A program made the position numbers and the translations under genes. DNA of 64,000 nt from Triatoma infestans (lineage: Eukaryota; Arthropoda; Insecta; Hemiptera; Reduviidae), in NCBI GenBank assembly GCA_011037195.1, contig JAAEAF010001576.1:62001-126000 (forward strand), written 5' to 3'. A model generated the notes under the pieces. It did no database searches. It was not told the origin of the DNA and saw only the letters and a list, made by a program, of their open reading frames with translations. Below are positions 44,518-56,230 of this stretch, piece after piece (position 1 is the stretch's first letter; every line of letters begins with the position of its first letter).

Positions 44518-45400
44518 TCCAAAAATTTATGGTCTCGTCAAACCCACAAAATAGGTAAGCCTTTACGACCTATTATTTCTTTCATTAATTCCCCTACCTA
44601 TCAAATCTCCAGGTACCTAGCAGAATTACTTAAACATTTTTCCAATGACAATTACAACATTAAAGATTCCTTTGTTCATAAAGAGAAATTAGAAACTTTA
44701 AAACTTCCCGATAACTACATTCTCATATCCCTTGATGTCTCCTCCTTATTTACAAATGTTCCTATAAATGACACAATAGCTCTTCCAAAAAATAATTTCC
44801 GTTTATTAGATAATAAAACAAAAATTTATATACAGATATATACAGATATACAGATATAATAAACTTATATACAGATATAATATATGAAAATTTATATACA
44901 GATATATAACAGATTTTCTGAACAGCAATGGGTAGTAGCTTAGGACCAATTCTTGCTGATATTATCATGAACGACTTAATGGAAAAATCCATTCCCAAAC
45001 TTCCTTTTAAATTGCCCTTCTTTTACAAATATGTAGATGATTGCCCAACAGCAATACCATCTGACCAAGTACACACAATTCTCGACATATTTAATTCTTC
45101 CCATCCTCGTCTACATTTTACTTACGAACTAGAAGACAACAATACTATTAACTTTCTCGACTTAACCATTATACACGATGTTAACAAACTGGCACTCAAA
45201 AGAAATACCAACACACATATTCCCAAAAAATTAATTTTCTTAAAGCTTTTCCCGACGCTTCTTTTCTCTTAATCATCCCAAATTTCATCAGGACAATAAA
45301 AAAAGACTTTCTATAATTTTTTCTAACAATGGCTATCCTCAACACCTCATCAATAGAACACATAACGAAATACTGTCATCTACACTCACCAACAAACACA
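44324..45400 (+). pseudogene. Penelope-like reverse transcriptase (broken)
   Basis: In order: TVAMNGADYILKIQNLL; GKPLRPIISFINSPTYQIS; LISLDVSSLFTNVPINDTI (motif A, catalytic Asp present); a disturbed stretch of TATACAGATA repeats near 44830-44905; MGSSLGPILADIIMNDLME (motif B); FYKYVDDCPTAI (motif C, Asp-Asp present); INFLDLTI. These blocks are diagnostic of the Penelope lineage, which is related to telomerase. Several shifts and stops separate the blocks. The simple repeat at 44830 interrupts the region between motifs A and B. Confidence 0.75.
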
Positions 45401-45434
45401 CGACATTACGATAACAACTTAACTCATTCTCCTG

Positions 45435-45870
45435 ATGACCACCAACCTTCTAAATACATTTCATTTACATACTGTCATATCATTTTCATACATTTCATTT
45501 ACATTACATAACAAACTATCAAAGAAAATCTCGAAAATTTTCAGACGCTCTAATATCACTTTAGCCCACAAATGCACTAACACTTTCAATAAATTATACA
45601 TCAAACTTAAAGACCTTACTCCCAACAAATTACAATCAGACCTCGTTTACCAGATAGCCTGTACACAATGTCCAGCTGTTTATGTTGGTCAACAGTACAC
45701 AATACTTAAAAAACAGAATGTACTAACATGAATACGACTGCAGAAATAAAAAAGACAAAGACAACATTACTGCACTGACGAAACACTTGAGGGAAAAAAA
45801 TCATAATATGGATTTTTATAAAACAAAAATATTAATAAAAGAAACTAACAGGAAAAAAGAAATATATTGG
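45435..45870 (+). pseudogene. Penelope-like GIY-YIG endonuclease remnant
   Basis: Frame with NITLAHKCTNTFNKLYIKLK, then LVYQIACTQCPAVYVGQ (the GIY...YIG core with its C-x2-C insert, here LVY...YVG). In another frame comes a block near 45770-45860 reading LTKHLREKNHNMDFYKTKIL. The order linker, GIY-YIG, 'H..EKNH' is standard for these elements. The catalytic middle is scrambled by a frameshift near 45715. Confidence 0.7.
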
Positions 45871-46564
45871 AAATGATAATATCAAACGAAATAAATTTTC
45901 TGTTAATTTTCGTAATGATACTATGAATTTGTCCGCGTTGTATAACGGTTTGTTCAAAACATGGCCTTTTAGATTTCACTTTCACCTACCCCACCCCCAA
46001 AAATTTCCTCTAATCCCTTTCACTTGCCCATTCAAACCACTTTCATTTCTGTAGATGATTTAAGACAAGACACTAGTAACTTTTAATTTTCCTTTTTTTT
46101 TCGATGCAACAAATGTGTATGTTTAAACATTCTTTCACCATATCTTCACGACTTTCTATATGTAAGTTTAATATTATTTAAAAAAAAAATTTTTTGTTTT
46201 TTGTTTTTGTTATTAGTATTCTGCACTTTACAGTATTATTAATGCATTGTGGTTCTCATTGTATTGTTTTTTAGATTAAAGCCTTGATAAAGACAGAAAA
46301 CTCTGTCGAAAAGCTGCATAATTGAATGTTTTTTTTTCTTGACTGATCTTCACCAAATTTCTTCATAACATTATATATTTAAATAAATAAAAAAAAATGG
46401 CGAGAAACACTCATACGACTTTCTGTTACTGCAATTCACACGGTCCAGATGGACACATTTACTTAAAAGTTTGAATTTTTACATGTTATTCAGCGCTCTC
46501 TGGTTATCCCCAGCAAAACTTGCAACTACAGTTCAAATTTATCTCTAACTCGCGAAATCCAAAG

Positions 46565-46715
46565 AACTCCTCAAATTTTCAGAAAAAAATTGATAGCCCT
46601 TCGGTTGTGAAGTATCGCTAAAATTTTTAAATTTCTATTCAAGTCTTGAAAACATGTATTTCCTGTGAAAACTCTACGATACTTTCTTTTTAGCACCATG
46701 AGAACGTAATTAATT
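46565..46715 (+). repeat. Dispersed family X, right end
   Basis: CTTGAAAACATGTATTTCCT, TGAAAACTCTACGATACTT and CTTTTTAGCACC. Only the last block is present. Confidence 0.4.
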
Positions 46716-46739
46716 TTATTTATTTGCTTTAACAATACA

Positions 46740-48330
46740 AAGCTAGTAGCAGTAGTTGGTGCATGCTTACAGGATAAAATGATTACAATAAGTTGTTTCT
46801 AATACAATATTACTAAATATGTATCTAACATATTTAACATAATAAGATTAATACTATAATACTTATTATTAACATAATAAGATTAATAAGTATGAATTAA
46901 TATTTATAAGATAAATTAGTAATTCACCTTCTTAAAATAAACAGTGTTATTTTAAACTTGACCAAAACTAAAATAATAAAGTAAAATAAGTAAGTAAATA
47001 ACGGAATTAATGAATAAGAAGAAACACTGGCAGTTCTGCTCATTATTGTTATTACATCATCCAATATAATACAATTTTAATACAATATTAAATGACTAAG
47101 AACGTAAATTATTCGTATATTGCAAGGTTTCTTATTTTTAGTGAATTTAGTATCACAAAATAATATAAATTCTTTCATATGATTAATATTGCCTATAGAG
47201 AGCAATATTTCAAACTGGTCACAGTAACATAAGATATAATCCAAATAATTATTTAAATAATGTCTCCTAATAGTGTTTAGAACTGGAGATATTATAAGAA
47301 AATGAAAAATGTCATCACTTTCCTGATGCTCATAGCTAGATAGACACAATTAAGTAACCCACTGTTCTCTTTAAAGGTCCACGATTTCACTAAACAGTGG
47401 CTGTACGTCTTACATTCCAAAAACCAAGGCTGTTCAAATTAAAATTATAACTACCCACTTTTTTTTGTTTTGAAACCATACGCATTTTATTAGATTATCT
47501 CTCTGTAAAGATTTAGCTTTCTTAAACAACACTCTGTTAATAGCAGACCTTGATTCGTTTATAAAAATTCTAGAATCAGAGTTTTCGATATCGCTATCAA
47601 GAGTTGATAATTTTAGCTCCCTCTTTTTATTATTACACCTTTTAAGAAGTTTGTTTTATCCACAAACCTCAAAAATTCTTAAATAGTTATGTTTGTTGCT
47701 CCCTTATTTATTACTTTAATTCTATAATAAGTATCAAGTAATTTTTCTTCAGTTATATTCTAATTCAGCTATATTTCGAAAAATATCCTCAAGATTTTCA
47801 TTTTTTTTTGTATGGTATTCCGTAAACTCGGATATATTTTTTTAAATTGTCCTGACCAGAAATATTTTGATTTCTTTGTGTAGTGGAAGAACGAAGTAGA
47901 AAAATAATAGATTTGTTCTAGAAACCAAAGTGGAAGCATCAGAGCTGTACCAGTATTAAGATATAAGAATTTATTATAAGCATTTATTGTGATATTCAAA
48001 GTACTTAATTTCTCTTAGAGAATATATCTTTTTAAAAACAGTGTGATTTCTTGATTATTACTAATACTTCATTCTCTTTTAAACTTACATACTTATAAGC
48101 CCTTTTCACTAAAACGCTCGTGCTATACAACCAACTACAACAATACACATCTCACCAACTACATTACATTTGCATTGCGGCTAATTCAATACGTAGAGTT
48201 TTATTGTCCTCATTTAATTTATGAATTTCCTCTTTATAACCACCATTAATAAGGATACAGACACTTTCAAAGGATTTAGCCAGTTTTGATTGTTCTAATC
48301 TGATATCTCAACTTCCTGATTAAGTTTTTC
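46740..48330 (-). mobile_element. LINE D, internally deleted
   Basis: Minus strand: an ORF1-like coiled-coil stretch (about 48330-48170; LEQSKLAKSFESVCILINGG, KEEIHKLNEDNKTLRIELA), a decayed middle, then an ORF2 C-terminus at 47349-47077. The reverse transcriptase is missing, as in LINE C. The A-rich plus/minus boundary near 46715-46745 may be the tail. Confidence 0.45.
47077..47349 (-). pseudogene. LINE D ORF2 C-terminus
   Basis: The frame has CLSSYEHQESDDIFHFLIIS followed by PVLNTIRRHYLNNYLD and a tail ending at the stop at 47077. 'C.x.E...DDIFHFLxxxPxLNxIRRxYL' is the C-terminal signature seen in several arthropod LINEs. LINE B has the same layout (DVFHFIAICPILKEFR). Upstream frames (47560-47640, SRIFINESRSAINRVLFKK) belong to the same protein. 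Confidence 0.55.
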
Positions 48331-48339
48331 AAAATTAAA

Positions 48340-48480
48340 AGTTTATCAATTTTTACTTTCTCTTACTCCTAGTAAGAGCAAGTATTATAATCGTGTCAAA
48401 TTTTCGATATCGAGATTTCAGCGGAAATATCCGTTTTGAAGTCCCCTGAGTCCAAAAAAGTGGTTTTTAGCAAATGGTCG

Positions 48481-48512
<32 letters not shown>

Positions 48513-48516
48513 CTGT

Positions 48517-48558
<42 letters not shown>

Positions 48559-49430
48559 TGTGTATGTCTGTGTGTGTGTGTGCATGTATGTATGTGAACA
48601 GCATAGCTCAAAAACGAAAAACTGCAGAAAGTTGAAACTTGATATTCCGATTAGGTATCACCATGGGATCTGACAGTACGTTATCTGTTAAAATTACTCA
48701 ACTGGAAGTACCACTTTACTAGTTTTTTTTTTTTCCTTTAAGGCACTTTTCTCAAAAATGGCTCCAACGATTTTCTTCAAACTTGGTATATCAACTATAT
48801 ATGCAACGAGCTACAACTTTTATTTGAAACATTTCTCTCGGAAAATTCATTTAAGGGCAGTTATGAAGGAGGGTGTGGAGATAGGTATTCATCTAAAATG
48901 CTATTTCAGTTTATGGACAATTCTATCTAAATAATGTTAATTAGAATTGAATATGTTGTTGGAATTTAGAGTTTGAAAAAATCGGATAACCGGCAGTGCG
49001 TTTACTTTACCACTTGACTAAATGATTTTTTCACTTTTTCGCAATTTTCTCAAAAATAGCTCCGACGTTTTTCTTGAAACAACATATATAAACTAAACAT
49101 ACAAAGATCTACAACTTTTATTTTAAACATTTTTCTAGGAAAATTCATTTAAGGGCACTTTTAGGGGAGGGGTGGGGTTATGTTTTTCTCTAAAGTGCTA
49201 TTATAGTTGATTATACAATTCTATCATCCAAAGAAAATTCATTAGAAATAAATAGATGATCAATATTCCGAGTTTCAAGGAAATTAGTAAACCGGAAGTG
49301 CGCTTTTATTAAACAGTTTTTTCAGTTTTCGACGAATTCCATTAAATTTGGTACACAAACTATAAAATTTGTCAATTATAATTTTGAGAACTGGAGTAAG
49401 AGAAAGTTGTGTGAGTGTTTCACACCAGAT
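48340..49430 (-). repeat. Dispersed family X, two consecutive units
   Basis: Unit 1 (48340-48960): right block (CTCTTACTCCTAGTAAGAGC, TTTCGATATCGAG), GT tract 48480-48590, middle, then left block (CTCAAAAATGGCTCCAACGA, AAATTCATTTAAGGGCAG). Unit 2 (about 48990-49430) repeats only the left block (TCAAAAATAGCTCCGACG, AAATTCATTTAAGGGCACTT), then a third weaker left block and the end AGTAAGAGAAAGTTGTGTGA followed by GTGTTTCACACCAGA. This is the best place to define the unit. Confidence 0.75.
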
Positions 49431-52190
49431 TTTTTTTTTTTTAAAGATGATTTAGAATTAGTTGATTATGGAGTTAAAATTAGAATTAATGGAATTCTTC
49501 CGAATCATTTTCTCAAAGAAAAAGAAGAAATAAAATATATTGCAATGACTCAGTTCAGATTTAGACTTGATTATTTAATTATTTATTTAATGGTAGAATA
49601 AACCCCAAGTGAAGAACCCCAAGTGAAGCACAAATGATAAAGTGGGTGTGGCTTCTCGGGTCCCTTGAATCGCCCCACTACTTTAAACAGGTGAACTATT
49701 CATCTCTGGAATTAATAAATAGGCATAATGTGACACAGTAAACAAAACCCTTTCTTCTTTCGCTAACTAAATTTCCACCCTTATTTCCGAATTACAAAAT
49801 GAATTTTTCATTGAAAAAATGGAACAGCGCCACAGGAAAGAAAAATAAATAAAAAGAAAAGAAATAAAACAAATTTTTTTAAAGCTGTTTATTGGCCAGT
49901 TACAACAGTGTTACAACTAAATATTATAAGGGCGGTAAATGGCATCTTGAATGGTGACCTTCCAACAATGAGAATAATCGAAATTAAACAATTAATATTT
50001 CAAAACAAGCCGATTTCAGTAAAAAAAAAATCCATTTTTACAAAAAACAAGCTAAAATATTTTTTAAAAGAATTAAAATTGTGATAAGTAAATTACTATA
50101 TTTGAAAATGTCAGCAGATTGCAGAAGAAAGTAAAAGGCACGTGGCACTTGGAGTGAATGGCGTCATTTATGTGGGTGGATCGGAGATCGTAACTAACAA
50201 TTATAACAATTATATCTGTTACAGATATATACAGTCACTGTGTGCGTGTGTGGGGGAAATGTGGGGATCTTTGTGTCAAGTAAAGAAGAAGTCGAACAAA
50301 CATGGGTTTTATGGAGTTGAAACGTTCATTCTTCATGTTTCACCAAACCTCGAGATGATACTGCGACGAGAACCTTGTAGGAGAGCACACCGTCAATAAT
50401 AATAATTACTCATCAAAACATCGATAATTATCTAAATACTATATATTATCCTTTCCGAAAATGAACAATAGTTTGTATTTAAAAAATAAATGTCTGGAGC
50501 ATGACACTCTCACCGATAGAATTATAATTCTGTTGGCAATTTTTTTTCTACAAGAACTGAATTATTTAGCAATTATTCTACTAAAATCAATGGCCAAAGT
50601 AATTTTTTATCTCTAAAATATAAAAAAAATGAGAATGTTGCTACGTTTCTATTAATTAAATCTTAAGGCCTGGATGAAATGTTAAAATATATTAATAATA
50701 TTAAAGTTGAAATTCTTAACGTTCTAAAATCAATACAACAATTAATTGAATATCAAAAAAAAATATAATTTTGCTTAACCTAAAACCTTTTTGGAGGTAA
50801 TGTTATGGTTGCAGCTGGTTGAAGATGTAAATAGTGTGAAAACTCACACATACATTGCATTCACAATTATTTATATTTACATTTTGTGAGAAGAAAAGTT
50901 TTTATTCAGTGATTGAGCGAAGAATGATAGTAGGGAGCTGTTGGGTGCTAGAGAGGTAGTAGAGAGGGTTGTAGGGCGCTAGAGTTGGCTGATGGGGGTC
51001 GCTTGTAGAACTGTAACTTGTGCAACTGTTGATAGCTAACTGGCATACGTGAATTCGAATAAATAAAGGTGGCATTTTACTTTCTTGTCAGCTAAATAAC
51101 TTATTTTTTTAACTTGCAATTTTTATTAAAAGCCTAGATGGCCATTGCATAAAAATAAATATTTGGGGTAAATATAGGTGATATTGAATTTCAGGAACAT
51201 GATTTGTAGGGATCTTTACTCAATGTGACTACATTGGACAGTAGTTTCCCTCTTAGCACCCACAAGAACTAATTCAGTTTAAATTAAAGCCTAACAACTG
51301 CAAGTTCCCCAATATTCCACTAAAATTAATTTTTTGGGGAAAATGTCTCAGATAAAAATCATAAGCTTATATAAGTGTAATTAGCATTCATAATTTAAAG
51401 AAATCCGTAGATTTCGAAAAATCACAGAAACCTATTCTGTAGAATAAAACCAACAAATGTGAGTGTAACAGAAACATTACGTTGAAGTGAACTCTCTACA
51501 CGAACTTGGTGAACTTGCTCTGACAATGGATAAAAATCCGAAACCGATCAGGAACAAATGGCATATGCATGCTACGACGGATAAAATACAGATGTTATCC
51601 AGTATTGCGGACCCATCCACCTATTCAACTATTCTGTAGAGTTTCACTTTCAGTTAACCCAATAGAAATTATCTGGAATTGATCAGTAGAATGGAAAAAG
51701 GTAAATTATAATAAGAAAATCCATATTATCAACCGAGACAGGTGGCACAGCGTTTCTAAATCACTTTTCATTCTTAAGTTTTATAAATTTTCTTTTTTTT
51801 TAATTATAATCTATTTGAACCATGTTAGATATAAGAGTTGTTGCACTTTAAGATTTGTTGAGTTGTTCTCGAGAAAAACTTAAAAATCTAACTAGTAAAA
51901 GGTTGATTAATTAACCTTAACCTTATTAACCTAGGCGCAGTAAGCGTGCAATATAAAGAACAGTCACTTGATGGGAAAGTGTTATGTCCCAGCGCCACGA
52001 CAACACTCGTCCCAGCGCCACGACAATACTTCTGCAATAAATTTTCCAGACAAAATTTTCACAAAAGTTGTTGATCACTGAGTATGAAGTTGGTAAAACA
52101 GGTCTCAAAAAATCATTTGAGCATTTTTTCAGCAACTTGGGAAATACCGAAAAATCTATGCAGGCAATTAAAATTCGGGTTGACCTACTT
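49430..52190. other. No gene supported
   Basis: AT-rich. An 85-codon plus-strand frame (50142-50399; GVIYVGGSEIVTNNYNNYIC) in GC-richer DNA has no recognised domain. A GA-rich patch with GTTGGGTGCTAGAGAGGTAG lies at about 50930-51010. A family X piece lies at about 51300-51440, and a small family F relic (AAATCCGAAACCGATCAGG, CAGATGTTATCCAG) at 51530-51610. Confidence 0.3.
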
Positions 52191-52194
52191 TGAT

Positions 52195-52335
52195 TCCGGG
52201 TATATATATACTCATTTCTAAAAACCATTTTTGCCTCAAGGATCTTCAAAAAAATATATACATTCGCTGTAATCACCATTTTGAAAATGTTATACGATCG
52301 CTTTACGAGCTCTTACAGTAGTAGGGAGAGAAACA
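52195..52335 (+). repeat. Dispersed family X, right end
   Basis: TTTCTAAAAACCATTTTTGC, CTCAAGGATCTTCAAAA and TATACGATCGCTTTACGAGC, then ACAGTAGTAGGGAGAG. Confidence 0.55.
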
Positions 52336-52649
52336 CTTCATTGAAATAAACAATACAAGTGGTGCTGGCCAACTATATTGGCTTGCTCGAACACAACGTA
52401 CATAATCAATCAAAGATATTAACTTAAACCTCAAAAGAGGGCACTTCACTTAACATTAGGAAATTGTTAGCATTAAATAACATAAAAATTAGTATATGTA
52501 ACCCAATAAAATTAATAACGAATTTAGCGTCAGTGAAAAAATATTATGACAAAAATGTCTAAGTCAAAATATAGATAATTTGAATAAATATAAACACATA
52601 AACAGTTAGAAAACAGTAAAATAAAAATAAGACAAAACAGTCTTGGTCG

Positions 52650-53762
52650 TTAGTTCAGGTAAGAGATTATGCTGGTAAGAGCTAAGCACCGTATATGTGA
52701 TGGTGGACTATGCCCAAAGAGTCGATTATGATCAACTCCGCAAGTGGAATGGATGCCCAGTTTCCTGAAGAAGTCAGCAGTTTCTTTGGGGATTGTTCCC
52801 CGAGTTCCAAACCACAATCCTACAACAGCATATTACCGTTCGCCATATTCTTCGCGGAACTTTTCTTTAAGGAAGGGGATACATTTATCATATATTCCCT
52901 TCTTCTCCTGATTCACTTTCTCCGCCTGCTTTGGGTCGTTCGTCTCAACCTTATCGTAGGGTCAACAATAAGTGCCTCTTTACTCCTTTTCAGGAAAGCT
53001 ACTATGTCAGCATAACGTGTTGACCCATCGGTATCGACGCAGTATACTTCCTCATGACAAACGTACCCTATTTCTCTCAACTTATCGGAGATCCAGTGTT
53101 TCACATTGTGGTGGCGGCGTGTGACTAAAAGCATGTTGTATGGACAACTGCCCAAAACATGGGCTAGGGTTTCTGTCTCCCGGCCGCATCTGCGGCAGAG
53201 GGTCCCAACATCTCCTAGACTATTCCGGCCAACTCCAGGTACTCCTCGCAGGGGGGCATAATTTATATTAAGCTTAAGGGCATTCGACCACTCTGAGCCG
53301 GTAAGCATCAGCTTGCCATTTATGAAACTATTGGCTTTCGGTTCTTCCTTATAGTGCAGGACACCTATACCCTGCCACTTGCAGCTCGCCCATTCGTTGA
53401 AAGCCTCCTCTCTAAGAGACTTTCTTATGTTTCTCACACTACGAAGATCTTCTGGTGTAAACTTCACCACGTCGAGCCTTGTCGCACACTCCCTAACTTC
53501 TTCAGCATAATTAAAAGTAGCCTGGAACACAGCATCACCCACCGTGGCTAGCCGGTGTGCAATTGAAAGATGCTGTAAGGGAGCTTCCCACTGACACCGC
53601 AAGAGTCCCAGGCCTCGAAAACGTCGAGGAGCATAAAACATAGCAGTCGAAGAGCTAGCCGGGAGTCCCAACATCGCCTTTACACTCCTTCGAATTATTG
53701 TGTCAACACCCTCCAAGAGGGTAGTTGGCAATTTGACTAGCGGTGCACATTGAAAAGGCTAG
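52650..53762 (-). pseudogene. R2-like C-terminal part: Cys-His and RLE domain
   Basis: The frame from about 53762 to 52913 has GVDTIIRRSVKAMLGLPAS, FYAPRRFRGLGLLRCQWEAP, then CRRCGRETETLAHVLGSCP (zinc knuckle before the nuclease) with RRHHNVKHW after it. RYADIVAFL and IVDPTIRL look like the catalytic PD-(D/E)xK strand pair of restriction-like endonucleases, which nick the target. A shift near 52920 leads to the end (WFGTRGTIPKETADFFRKLG), the conserved C-terminus of the group. The final stop is at about 52650. Confidence 0.7.
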
Positions 53763-53862
53763 GAGAGAGCTGGAAAAACGTACTGATTTATAATATTCAA
53801 TTTCTGCTCCGGCTTTAGAAGGTTTGAAGTGGTCAATTTATTCATGTTGTCGGTGAGTCGAG

Positions 53863-55836
53863 TTATAGCATGCTCATACGCGTTAACTCTTCTTTGTAGC
53901 TACACCCAAGATATTTTATTACTTCTCCTTCGCCAAGAGATTCTATTACATCCCCGTTCTCGAGAACCAGGCTGGATTCGTGAAGCCTTCCTCCGTTGAT
54001 TACTATAGATGTGCTCTTCTGAGGGTTAACTGCCAAGCCAATCTCCGTAAATATTCTATTGATACACATGATGGTTCTCTCTGCCGCTTTAGAGTTACAA
54101 GCTGTCACCGCTTGATCGTCCGCAAATCCCGTCAGTATGACGTTATCGTGAGCAGCGCTCAACCTATACCCATACTGATTTGAGAAATCAGGGTCGCAGA
54201 TCTCATGATAGAGATGGTCAATAGATAGATTGAAGAGGCTAGATGATAATGGCCCGCCTTGTGGAACTCCCCTCTTCACCGAAATTGGTTCGGTTCTATG
54301 CGTTCCAACAGCTATTGTAACCCTATTGTTTCCTAACAGCGAAGAGATCAACTTGGTGAGGTCCAAAGAGACTCCTCGAGCTTCCAGGGACCTGACTATG
54401 TGCGCATGACCTACATTATCAAAAGCTCCAGTGACATCGAGAAAAGCTACCGTGCAGTCATTCTTCTTACATTTGGCATCCTTAAGCACAGCATTAATAA
54501 TCCTGGAGTTCACATGGCATCCTGGAAGACCTTTAATGAATCCTCTCTGACAAGAATGAAAGCTAATCTGGCGCCTCAGCTCATGGTCCAAAACTTTCTC
54601 AATTATCCGACGGACTATGGAATAAACAGTGATGGGTCTCCAAGTGGATATGCTACTAGCCACTCCTTTTCCTTTATGTATAAGAATGGTGCGCCCTCTG
54701 CGTAGAGGTTCAGGAACATACGAAGTCCTAAGCATAATCTGCACAATATCTTTGATTATGTGGGCAATACCAAGAACCTTGACAGTTCGAATGAGTACGC
54801 CATCGGGGCCAGGTGAGGTATCGAGAGAAGTAGATTTTATAGCGCTGTGTACAGTCTGAAGATCTACTGTCATTATATTAGGGTTGGAAAGAGCTGTTTC
54901 GTAAGTTTCTCTCTCATTATTGTTAGGCTGTTCAAAAATAGCCTTGAAATGTGCTTCCAGTTTATCAATATGTATCGGGCACTGCTTAGGGGCCCCAGAG
55001 TTCATAATATCTTGAACAACTCTTTTCCTCCTATTATAGTAGTTGTACTGAGCCACCTCGTATTGGTATTGCTCTTGACGTTTCGCACGAGCAGCCCTGT
55101 TAGCCCTCTGAGGATTTGAGGTCTTACTTGCACCTTTAGATTTTGATGCTATCTTGTTGGCCTTTCTCAACCTGTAAAAGCGAATGGCAGGGTGCTGTGG
55201 GCCGGGTAAATCAGCATTGACATCCCGAAGAAAGGCAAGAAAATCAGAGATTGCCTCGTCAATTTCTTCCAAATTAAAGTCCTTGCGATTCAGGAGATCC
55301 TTGAACTTGGAACCCCAAAGGTCCACCTTACCTTTGATACCTTGTTTACTACAGCGTTCCCCTTCACTAGATTGCGCCTTGCTCTTTAGGATGGATTGTA
55401 GCTTGATATTGTTCGCCTCCAAAGGGTGCTTCTTAGAACAGTGAAGAAGCAGTCCTCTTTTACTTTTAAATGTCATTTTGCAAATGTCACATCCATTTTG
55501 GGCCGCTTGCACCGTACTAATGGTTTCTAATTCCTCATTTGCCTGAGATTCCGCACTTTCTCGTATCTCATCGCTGGTTCCTTGTCCATTAACACGTTCC
55601 GGCTTTGCATGAGGCTTCCGAGGAAAAACGTCACTAACAGAAACGACCTTGCCGAGCGTTCTACCAGTTTCATCTTCCCACTCTACTTTCACTAACTGGT
55701 TGCCTTCACTGGGGTTGACCCCGCTGCTAATGGACATGAGAGAAACAACAACGGCTTCCTGAACCGGTCCGCCAGTTCTCATCACCCATACCGACTGTCC
55801 AACTTCTATGATTTTTTTGTCTATGCAGCCATCCAT
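53863..55836 (-). pseudogene. R2-like N-terminal and reverse transcriptase part
   Basis: The ATG at 55836 opens 657 codons. Residues about 10-75 form a small domain (VGQSVWVMRTGGPVQEAVVV ... LVKVEWEDETGRTLGK ... VSDVFP) like the SH3/Tudor-type N-terminus of KIF2 kinesins. A C2H2 finger (CDICKMTF...LLLHCSKKH) spans 116-137. A basic region lies at about 225-275. Reverse transcriptase motifs: SPGPDG 341-346, FLDVTGAFDNV 465-475 (catalytic Asp), GVPQGGPLS 523-531, FADD 571-574 and KYLG 641-644. All catalytic residues are present. The frame is lost near 53870, just after KYLG. The upstream in-frame TTG region (55869) is unlikely to be used. Confidence 0.78.
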
Positions 55837-55927
55837 TCTGCATCTACTCGGTAACAATTTAGACTTCAATAATTAATGACGAACGACAAGTAAATATGTA
55901 CACAAACATAAATTTATATATAAATAG

Positions 55928-56230
55928 CGATAACACTCATATAACAGATAAATAAATAAATAAATAAGTAAATAAATAAATAAATAAATGGCTATTTACA
56001 ATATATACAGTGGGCTAGGCCTAAAAGGCTTTGCCCTCGCTCTAAAAAGAGCGGGTTGGTGCCTCCGCTACCTCTATGAGTGATAAGTGATTTCTCCCTT
56101 CGGCCCAGAAATAATAAAAAACAAAACTTCTGGTTACCGGCCCCGGCGATGCGGATGCAGGAGAACCACTCGCAAAGAAAAGGTTTGCCTATTCCTCTTT
56201 AGAAGGATATGCACGTAGCCAAAATTTCTA
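55928..56230 (-). mobile_element. 3' end of another LINE fragment with terminal hairpins
   Basis: On the minus strand, a GC-rich stretch (CGCATCGCCGGGGCCGGTAA) leads to a hairpin CGCTCT-TTTT-AGAGCG and a second one in which GGGC and GCCC enclose GCC-TTTT-AGGC. After about 30 bp an (ATTT)n tract runs from 55989 to 55949. Hairpins followed by a simple-repeat tail are a common LINE 3' end. It lies just upstream of the R2-like start, so it could instead be part of that element's leader. Confidence 0.4.

Larger units (their letters stand above)
43885..46372 (+). mobile_element. Penelope-like element, inactivated
   Basis: Plus-strand reverse transcriptase fragments (44324-45400), a connector, a GIY-YIG-type endonuclease remnant (about 45435-45870) and a terminal sequence at 46275-46370 shared with the solo fragment at 3310-3425. 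The terminal sequence contains a perfect hairpin, GACAGA-AAAC-TCTGTC (46292-46307), between CTTGATAA and GAAAAG. The left part is an inverted, shorter duplicate of the reverse transcriptase region. The left boundary is uncertain. Confidence 0.75.
52650..55836 (-). mobile_element. R2-like LINE with restriction-like endonuclease
   Basis: One long coding unit on the minus strand: N-terminal domain, a C2H2 zinc finger, reverse transcriptase and a C-terminal Cys-His plus restriction-like endonuclease region. It is interrupted by a frameshift near 53870, an in-frame stop near 53764, a shift near 52920 and a stop near 52845. Coding quality is otherwise high, so the copy died recently. No 28S rRNA sequence is visible at either side, so this copy is not in the classical R2 site. 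The RLE architecture places it in the R2/R4/NeSL-type group. The single finger argues against typical three-finger insect R2. Confidence 0.75.

Noticed and set aside
48396..48673. Frames of repeated Cys-Val or Thr-His over the (GT)n tract
   Set aside because: Translation of a dinucleotide microsatellite inside family X. The same applies to frames at 3373-3558 and 33646-33873.
53354..55444. Plus-strand frames across the R2-like element
   Set aside because: Shadows of the minus-strand reverse transcriptase coding sequence, without their own motifs.
52650..55836. Classical R2 insertion in 28S rDNA
   Set aside because: No rRNA sequence is visible on either side and the protein has a single N-terminal zinc finger with an extra domain.
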